Of a stretch of DNA of 5,751 bases, positions 5,691 to 5,751 are shown piece by piece. The notes beneath the pieces are model-generated. The model was not told where the DNA came from, did not search any database, and saw only the letters and a list, made by a program, of their open reading frames with translations. The stretch is from Nitrospirota bacterium (lineage in GTDB: Bacteria > Nitrospirota > JAOUDF01): the NCBI GenBank assembly GCA_029859385.1, contig JAOUDF010000159.1, positions 1 to 5,751 on the forward strand, given 5' to 3'. Both the position numbers and the translations under genes were made by a program. The number at the start of each line of letters is the position of its first letter. The stretch's first letter is position 1.

Positions 5691-5751
5691 GGAAGATAAT
5701 CGCGATAGCAGTGAATACCTTCCGAGAAGCCATAAGGGACAAGGTCCTCTA
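5687..5751 (+). CDS. ABC-2 type permease, N-terminal fragment (3' end outside window)
   Basis: The GTG at 5687-5689 overlaps the ATPase stop TGA (5688-5690), and AAGGAGG at 5676-5682 lies 4 nt upstream as its ribosome site. The 21 visible codons begin MRKIIAIAVNTFREA and continue with IRDKVL. The pattern 'NTFREAIRDKVL' is the amphipathic start of many ABC-2 membrane subunits, just before the first transmembrane helix. It would form the channel driven by the preceding ATPase. It is cut by the window edge, and no membrane helix is yet visible. Confidence 0.82.
   Translation, partial: MRKIIAIAVNTFREAIRDKVL

Overview
This window is the regulatory and structural core of a type IV pilus locus. It runs pilS (5' end missing) - pilR - pilA - a membrane-anchored TPR protein - an ABC-2 type ATPase - the first 21 codons of an ABC-2 permease, all on the + strand. 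The gene order, the 'KSKTSEAK' type pilin and the PilS/PilR sequences best fit a Geobacter-like member of the Desulfuromonadia (former Deltaproteobacteria). This assignment is by recognition and I could not test it by search. G+C is moderate, and the only gaps over 100 bp lie on either side of pilA.

Region 1 (1-2888): a histidine kinase with several membrane helices and a PAS domain, followed 38 bp later by an NtrC-class response regulator with receiver, AAA+ and Fis-type DNA-binding domains. This is a standard PilS/PilR pair, and every catalytic motif I looked for is present.

Region 2 (2889-3165): a 277 bp control region that looks like a complete sigma-54 promoter. Four TGTC/GACA elements (the core of the PilR site described in Pseudomonas) lie at 2887-2939. 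A full-consensus IHF site follows at 2968-2980. A -24/-12 element with the invariant GG-N10-GC is at 3010-3025. The predicted transcript has a leader of about 130 nt containing a long-range stem and a hairpin with a Shine-Dalgarno-like/CsrA-like loop, followed by the true pilA ribosome binding site.

Region 3 (3166-3761): a full-length 178-codon prepilin rather than the short, split pilin known from Geobacter sulfurreducens. A near-perfect intrinsic terminator follows. The mature pilin has no cysteine. Its last 94 residues carry 14 acidic and no basic residues, including a D-rich loop that may bind calcium.

Region 4 (3762-5751): a tightly packed operon of a periplasmic TPR protein, an ABC ATPase and an ABC-2 permease, with a 10 bp gap and then a 4 bp overlap. 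Its position and composition resemble pilG-pilH-pilI downstream of pilA in Myxococcus xanthus, where the ABC protein PilH is needed for pilus biogenesis. I infer that these three genes form a pilus-associated transporter or assembly module.

Model: PilS senses a signal at the membrane and phosphorylates PilR. PilR binds the TGTC cluster, and IHF bends the DNA so PilR can activate sigma-54 polymerase at pilA. The terminator makes pilA a separate, highly expressed unit from the ABC module. I see no RNA gene, CRISPR array, insertion sequence or other mobile element.
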